Source: Endozoicomonas sp. GU-1
Lineage (GTDB): Bacteria; Pseudomonadota; Gammaproteobacteria; Pseudomonadales; Endozoicomonadaceae
Length of the DNA: 64,000 bases
NCBI RefSeq assembly: GCF_027366395.1
Contig: NZ_CP114771.1
Span: forward strand, 4,216,001 to 4,280,000
Direction of reading: 5' to 3'
Shown here: one piece after another, positions 58,392-64,000 of the stretch
Position numbering within the stretch: the stretch's first letter is position 1
Layout of the letters: every line of letters begins with the position of its first letter
Program-made: the position numbers and the translations under genes
Notes under the pieces: model-generated
Seen by the model: the letters and a program-made list of their open reading frames with translations, nothing else
Told to the model about the DNA's origin: nothing
Databases searched by the model: none

Positions 58392-61300
58392 ATGGACAGA
58401 AGCAGTGCTGGTGTCAGTTGGCAATGCACAACGTCAGGTAATGATTATAAACAACCGGATGATCGTACCGATTGTGCAAAAAGTGGGCGATGCTGGCATG
58501 GTACTGTCAGACAGTTGGATGCGCCACTCGCCTATGTCCGGGAGAGTAATGAATTTTATGCTGCTTCTGACGCCCGCTCTACTGACCATCCACCAAGACA
58601 TTCAATAAAACCTGTTCATGGTTTCAAAGCTCTCATCACACCAGAAAAAATAGATTACATGATGAAGATATCTGCTCATTATGGTGATCACTATGATGGT
58701 AAAAAACACTGTCAATTTGCCCTTTCAATCAAACACTACATTTTAGCGTCAAAACGACCTTTGCATCATAGTGAACAACGCCAACTGATACCGTTGTTGC
58801 ACGATTTTAAAGCGACACCCGGGTGGACCTGGCGAAGCCTGGCGACAACGTTTCATTCCTTTACTTCAGCGGGTGTTTTTACCCCTCATAAATACATGGA
58901 TGAGTGGGTTAAGGAAATTCAAGCTACTCTACTGTCAACTTTACTTGATCCTGTAATACTTAAGTGCAACCAAAAACCTGACGCCAGGGATATTAATGCA
59001 CAGGGTACCGCCAACCTACTGTGGGCCGTTGCAAAGCTGGTGGACAATGGTCTGACGCTGGAGAAGACAGCGAAGCTGAAAGAGGCCGTGGTTGTGCTGT
59101 TGCCCCATGTGCAAACCAAAGCCGAAGCAAAAGAAGAGAAAGACCGCTTCAACACTCAAGGTATTTCTAACCTGGTGTGGACCATGGCGAAACTGGTGGA
59201 CAATGGGCTGGCGCTGGAGAAGACACCGAAGCTGAAAGAGGCCCTGGCTGCGCTGTTACCCCAGGTGAAAACCAAAATTGAATCAAAAGAAGAGAAAGAC
59301 CGCTTCAGCACTCAAGGTACCTCTAACCTGCTGTGGGCCCTGGCGAAACTGGTGGACAATGGGCTGCAGCTGGAGATGGCGAAGCTGAAAGAGGCCGTGG
59401 CCGCGCTGTTACGCCATGTGAAAACCAAAGCCGAATCAAAACAAGAGAAAGACCACTTCAAGCCACAGGAAGTCGCCAATCTACTGTGGGCCATGGCAAA
59501 ACTGGTGAACAACGGACTGGCACTGGAGAAGACAGCGAAGCTCAAAGAGGCCGTGTGTGCGTTGTTGCCCTGTGTGAAAACCAAAGCCGCATCAAAAGAA
59601 GAGAAGGACCACCTGAACACTCAAGCTATCAACAACCTGCTGTGGGCCCTGGCGAAACTGGTGGACAACGGGTTGGCGCTGGAGAAGACAACGAAGCTCA
59701 AAGAGGTCGTGGCCGCGCTGTTGCCCCATGTGAAAACCAAAGCCGAATCAAAAGAAGAGAAGGGCCACTTTAACACTCAAACGATCACCAACCTGCTCTG
59801 GTCTCTGGCAAAACTGGTGGACAACGGGCTGGAGCTGGAGAAGACACCGAAGCTCAAAGAAGCCATGGCCGTGTTGTTGTACCATGTGAAAGCCAAAGCC
59901 GAATCCAAAGAAGAGAAAGACCACTTCAAGCCACAGGCAGTCGTCAACCTGCTGTGGGCGCTGGCGAAACTGGTGGACAACGGGCTGGAGAAAACACCGA
60001 AGCTCAAAGAGGCCGTGGCCGCGCTGTTGCCCCTGATGAAAATCAAAGCCGAATCAAAAGAAGAGAAAGACTACTTTATGTCTCAACATATCTCCAACCT
60101 GCTGTGGGCCATGGCGAAATTGGTTGACAACGGACTGGAGTTGAAGAAGACAGCGAAGCTTAAAGAGGTTCTGGTCACACTGCTGGCTCAGGTGAAAATC
60201 AAAGCCGCATCAAAAGAAGAGAAAGACCAGTTCAAACCTCAGGGCATCGCCAATTTGCTGTGGGCAATGGCAAAACTGGTGGACAACGGGCTGGAGAAAA
60301 CAACGCAGCTCAAAGAGGTCGTGGCCGCGCTGTTGCCCCAGGTGAAAACCAAAGCCGAATCAAAAGAAGAGAAAGACTGCTTCCAGTCTCAAGGTATCAT
60401 CAACGTGCTGTGGGCCGTGGTGATACTGGGGACAACGGGCTGGAGCTGGGGAAGAGATCGAAGCTCAAAGAGACCCTGGCCGCGCTATTGCACCATGCGA
60501 AAACCAAAGCCAAATCAAAAGAAGAGAAAGACCAATTCAGCACTCAAGGTACCGCCAACTTGCTGTGGGCCCTGGCGAAACTGGGTGAGGCCATTGAGCT
60601 GAACCTGGTGAAATCTACGTTTGATCCTTTTGTCGACAGAATCAGTGAAAACCCTCAATTCTCTCAACCAGATATATTGATGTCTCTCTGGGGCATCATG
60701 GTATTGTGTGCCAGGTTTTATCTGGACTCAGGTAGTAATGATAAACACTCTCTTGAAAAGCACATGGGCGAACTATTTTCTCGCCTGGAAAATACCTCCC
60801 CGGGCAATATAGAGGATCAATGCATCATGGCCATGGCGGCAATTTGGCTTGGGAGAGCGTGTCCGGTCATCCCTTATTACACGACAATCATTTCACAATA
60901 TCAATCCACCCTCCGCGATCAACTCCAATCAAGCCTTCCTTCGTTGAAGATTGAAGAAGAAAAGAGTCTGAACTCATTACCTCCGGTTGACCTGCTACTG
61001 CCAGAGTACAACATGGTTATCGACATTCAGGGACCTTCCCATTATGTGGGTGGTGATTTCAAAACCAGGAATGGTCCGACTTTGTTGAAAATCGCTCTGC
61101 TGAAAAAATCAGGATTTGAGGTCATTGAAATCCCGGTGAACAAGCTTGGGAACCAGGATTCAATAAAAATAGTTATTGAGCAAATAAAGACAAAGTTAGC
61201 TGTCCTGCCAAAGGTTTATGGCTCTTTGTTATATAACAGCGGCGAGGGGGCAGTAGATGAGGCATACGTTACTGCCGATGAAGGAGGGGAATTTTCCGAT

Positions 61301-61399
61301 GACTGCTATTTTACCGCTGAAGAATATGTAGAAGAGCCAATCAAAAAAACAAAAAAGAGAAACAGGAGGAGAAAAAAGTCAGTGAAAACGGCTGACTGA
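58392..61399 (+). pseudogene. B10: OPR-RAP gene with frameshift in its tenth repeat
   Basis: N-terminal domain and repeats 1-10 (G-G-G-E-A-T-A-H-G-G) are in frame to about 60428. There CTGGGGACAACGGG replaces CTGGTGGACAACGGG, a one-base loss. The first frame runs on to 60602 as nonsense (TTGWSWGRDRSS). The other frame carries the end of repeat 10, repeat 11 (G), RAP (LPEYNMVIDIQGPSHYV) and tail (KKTKKRNRRRKKSVK) to 61399. As encoded, RAP and tail are lost. Repeats are otherwise well kept. Confidence 0.8.
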
Positions 61400-61463
61400 C
61401 GATGCCATAGCCCGGATATTTCATAAACTGCCCCGAATCTCGCGCAGGACTTTGTCGCTCTGA

Positions 61464-62349
61464 GAGGCTGTTTTAAAACTACTTAAACCTTCGTAGCATT
61501 ATGCGAATCATGCATATATAAACGAAGGCTTCTGAACTCCTTGGCAGCTGTTCATAGTCTTTAGATAAACGTCTGGATCCTTCAAACCAGCCAAAGGTTC
61601 TCTCCACAACCCAGCGCCTGGCTTGAACGACAAACTTTCCCCGTGGGCGTTTTGTGATTTCAAGTTCCCTTTTGGGTTTGAAGCGATAAAACCACTCTTC
61701 AAGGTAACCCCGGTAGCCACAATCAGCCCAGACTTTCCGGATGTTTTTAAAGTATTTCTTAAGGTGAGCCAGTATGAATTGACCTGCAAAACTATCACTA
61801 AATGCGGCTGCGTGTACCCATACCACCAGAATCAGGCCAAGAGTATCAACAGCTATATGACGTTTTCTGCCTTTTATTTTCTTCCCGCCATCATAGCCTC
61901 GATCCCCCCTTTTACCGAGGTTTTCACGGATTGGGAGTCAATGCTTGCTGCTGTTGGTTGTGGCTCTTTGCCCGCCTGAATTCGCACCTGGTCACGAAGA
62001 GCATCATGCACCTTCTTCCATGTGCCATCTTGTTTCCAGATTCGAAAATAGGTGTAGACAGTACTCCATGGTGGAAAGTCAGAAGGCAGCATTCGCCACT
62101 GACAGCCTGTTTTAGTGAGATAGAATATGGCATTCAATATCAGACGATAACTCCAGTCGCGTGGTCGCCCATTTTTTGGAGTATCATAGCCAGGGTCAGG
62201 GAATAGAGGCTTGAGGATTGCCCACTCGTCATTGGTCAGGTCGGATGGATACATAATTATCCTCCTTAAACTAATCAGATACTGTAGTTATAGACGACGT
62301 TGAGTTTTTTATCCTGAGTTAATGGTCAGTAACTTTTACAACAGTCTCT
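61464..62349 (-). mobile_element. IS5-family insertion sequence nested in the MITE
   Basis: 886 bp. Imperfect ends GAGGCTGTTTTAAAA and, reversed, GAGACTGTTGTAAAA. TGA on both sides (61461-61463, 62350-62352) is a 3-bp duplication of the TNA type. It interrupts the left arm of the MITE, so it arrived after it. Confidence 0.75.
61479..62254 (-). CDS. IS5-family transposase in two frames
   Basis: First frame 62254-61874 (MYPSDLTNDEWAILKPLFPD ... ASIDSQSVKT), second frame ending at 61479 (GYDGGKKIKGRKRHI, WADCGYRGY, RWVVERTFGWFEGSRRLSKDYE). The three catalytic acids are SID, WAD and VVE. The frames overlap at an AAAAGGGGGG run (minus strand, 61904-61913): stepping back one base there joins them, as in IS427-type IS5 elements that use -1 frameshifting. 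So it may be functional rather than broken. Confidence 0.8.
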
Positions 62350-62467
62350 GAGGGATTTTGTGAAGGAGCGCCGTACCGGGGAGTACGGTCGACTGAACAA
62401 AACTCCCTCAGAGCGGCAAAGGACAAGCGAGAGCGGGAGCACGTTTATGAAATATCCGGGATAGAGT

Positions 62468-62509
62468 AGTCTACTTTTTATATTTCCCATGAATTAATGA
62501 AATATAATT
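62468..62509 (+). promoter_or_regulatory. B-type leader before B11
   Basis: AGTCTAC 42 nt before ATG, TATATTTCCC and AATGAAATATAA, identical in layout to the B10 leader. The MITE end lies 8 bp upstream. Confidence 0.45.
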
Positions 62510-64000
62510 ATGGACAGAGGCGGTGCGGGTGTCAGTTGGCAATGCGCAACATCAGGTAATGATTATAAACAACCGGATGATCGTACCGATGGTGCAAAAA
62601 GTGGGCGATGCTGGCATGGCACAGTCAGACAGTTGGATGCGCCGCTCACCTATGTCCGGGAGAGTAACGGATTTTATGCTGCTTCTGACGCCTGCTCTAC
62701 TGACCATCCACCAAGACACTCAATAAAACCTGTTCATGGTTTCAAAGCTCTCATCACACCAGAAAAAATAGATTACATGATGAAGATACCTACTCATTAT
62801 GGTGATCACTATGATGGTAAAAAACACTGTCAATTTGCCCTTTCAATCAAACACTACACTTTAGCGTCAAAACGACCTTTGCATCATAGTGAACAACGCC
62901 AACTGATACCGTTGTTGCACAATTTTAAAGCGACACCCGGGTGGACCTGGCGAAGCCTGGCGACAACGTTTCATTCCTTTACTTCAGCGGGTGTTTTTAC
63001 CCCTCATAAATACATGGATGAGTGGGTTAAGGAAATTCAAGCTGCTCTACTGTCAACTTTACTTGATCCTGTAATACTTAAGTGCAACCAAAAGCCTGAT
63101 GTCAGGAGTATTAATGCACAAGGTACCGTCAACCTGCTGTGGGCCGTAGCGAAACTGGTGGACAATGGGCTGGCGCTGGAGAAGACAGCGAAGCTGAAAG
63201 AGGCCGTGGTTGCGCTGTTGCCCCTGGTGAAAACCAAAGCCGAATTAAAAGAAGATAAAGACTGCTTCAACACTCAAGGTACCACTAACCTGCTGTGGGC
63301 CCTGGCGAAACTGGTGGACAATGGTCTGGCGCTGGAGAAGACACCGAAGCTGAAAGAGGCCGTGGCTGCGCTGTTACTCCAGGTGCAAACCAAAGCCGAA
63401 TCAAAAGAAGAGCAAGAGCACTTTAACACTCAAGGTACCGCTAATCTGCTGTGGGCCCTGGCGAAACTGGTGGACAACGGGCTGAAGCTGGAGAAGACGC
63501 CGAAGCTCAAAGAGGCCGTGGCCGCGCTGTTGCCCCATGTGAAAACCAAAGCCGAATCCAAAAAAGAGAAAGACCACTACAAGCCACAGGAAGTCGCCAA
63601 TCTCCTGTGGGCCATGGCAAAACTGGTGGACAACGGACTGGAGCTGGAGAAGACAACGAAGCTCAACGAGGCCGTGTGTGCGCTGTTGCCCTATGTGAAA
63701 ACCAACGCCGAATCAAAAGAAGAGAAGGACCACTTCACGCCACAGGCGGTCACCAACCTGCTGTGGGCAATAGCGAAACTGGTGGAAAACGGGCTCAAGC
63801 TGGAGAAGAGAAAGAAGCTCAAAGAGGCTGTGGCCGCGCTGTTGCTCCAGGTGAAAACCAAAGCGGAAGCAAAGAAAGAACACTTTATTCCTAAGCATAT
63901 CGCCAACCTGCTGTGGGCCATGGCAAAACTGGTGGACAATGGGCTGGCGCTGGAGAAGACAGCGAAGCTCAAAGAGGCTGTGAACGCGCTGTTGCCCCAT
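62510..64000 (+). CDS. B11: OPR-repeat protein, 3' part outside window
   Basis: Open from ATG 62510 to the window end (497 codons). The N-terminal domain is nearly the same as B10 (CWHGTVRQLDAP, EKIDYMMKI), so the two are recent duplicates. Six repeats are visible; string so far G-G-G-E-A-H, identical to the start of B9. Repeat 6 has a short linker (KAEAKKEHF), also as in B9. The RAP domain and tail should lie beyond the window. Confidence 0.85.
   Translation, partial: MDRGGAGVSWQCATSGNDYKQPDDRTDGAKSGRCWHGTVRQLDAPLTYVRESNGFYAASDACSTDHPPRHSIKPVHGFKALITPEKIDYMMKIPTHYGDHYDGKKHCQFALSIKHYTLASKRPLHHSEQRQLIPLLHNFKATPGWTWRSLATTFHSFTSAGVFTPHKYMDEWVKEIQAALLSTLLDPVILKCNQKPDVRSINAQGTVNLLWAVAKLVDNGLALEKTAKLKEAVVALLPLVKTKAELKEDKDCFNTQGTTNLLWALAKLVDNGLALEKTPKLKEAVAALLLQVQTKAESKEEQEHFNTQGTANLLWALAKLVDNGLKLEKTPKLKEAVAALLPHVKTKAESKKEKDHYKPQEVANLLWAMAKLVDNGLELEKTTKLNEAVCALLPYVKTNAESKEEKDHFTPQAVTNLLWAIAKLVENGLKLEKRKKLKEAVAALLLQVKTKAEAKKEHFIPKHIANLLWAMAKLVDNGLALEKTAKLKEAVNALLPH

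Larger units (their letters stand above)
61411..62460. mobile_element. Long-hairpin MITE interrupted by IS5
   Basis: CCCGGATATTTCATAAAC at 61411-61428 is perfectly inverted at 62443-62460, and the arms continue imperfectly for about 60 bp (both reach CTTTGYCGCTCTGAGGGA). ATAG flanks both ends (61407-61410, 62461-62464) as target duplication. Without the nested IS the element is about 161 bp, with a small inner hairpin CCGTAC...GTACGG and no coding capacity. It sits in the B10/B11 gap just before the AGTCTAC leader. Confidence 0.75.

Overview
The window is almost entirely two head-to-head tandem arrays of very long helical-repeat protein genes, plus insertion sequences. No housekeeping gene, tRNA, rRNA or CRISPR array was seen. 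The style suggests a host-associated gammaproteobacterium: eukaryote-like repeat proteins, nuclear-localisation-like basic clusters, and IS66, IS1595, IS5, IS4-type and IS1634 elements. An Endozoicomonas-like marine symbiont or an intranuclear relative would fit, but nothing in the window proves the taxon.

Left array (1-28389, all on the minus strand): six paralogs, A1-A6, the first cut by the window edge. Each has a 285-residue, Ser/Thr-rich N-terminal region with two basic clusters, then 13-21 copies of a nearly identical 38-residue (114-bp) two-helix repeat, then a conserved C-terminal domain of about 645 residues ending in an acidic, aromatic/leucine tail. Repeats differ mainly at two places: residues 10-11 (LK, FV, FM, FL) and residues 34-37 (MSSR, CHGK, CNGK). 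The order of types differs between paralogs. The layout resembles TAL effectors (basic nuclear signal, modular repeats with variable residues, acidic tail), but I recognise no TALE repeat sequence. This is the strongest candidate for an undescribed system. The spacers carry decayed IS1595 and IS66 transposase fragments, and one spacer keeps the ancestral, longer form.

Centre (28390-28777): the divergent junction, with an IS66 3' fragment and a near-perfect palindrome.

Right array (28778-64000, all on the plus strand): eleven or more paralogs, B0-B11. An intact copy has a conserved domain of about 200 residues, 10-14 repeats of about 52 residues built on an 'NLLWALAKL' helix, a RAP domain (RNA-binding, PD-(D/E)XK-like fold), and an acidic-then-basic tail. 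This is the octotricopeptide-repeat (OPR)/RAP architecture known mainly from algal, apicomplexan and animal organelle RNA-binding proteins. The residue after an invariant Gln just before each NLLWA helix varies (E, H, G, A, T, Q, N, D) and gives each paralog its own string. Most genes are preceded by a conserved leader with AGTCTAC about 42 nt before ATG.

Decay in the right array is obvious: B0 has lost all its full-length repeats, B3 and B10 are frameshifted, B7 has lost its basic tail to a stop codon, and B8 is split by an IS4-type element. B8 is also joined to B9 through an IS1634 element, with the intervening DNA lost. Before B11 an IS5 element sits inside a long-hairpin MITE. My inference is that both arrays are expandable sets of secreted nucleic-acid-binding effectors, one DNA- or RNA-directed of unknown type (A) and one RNA-directed (B). 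Secretion and targets cannot be seen in the sequence.
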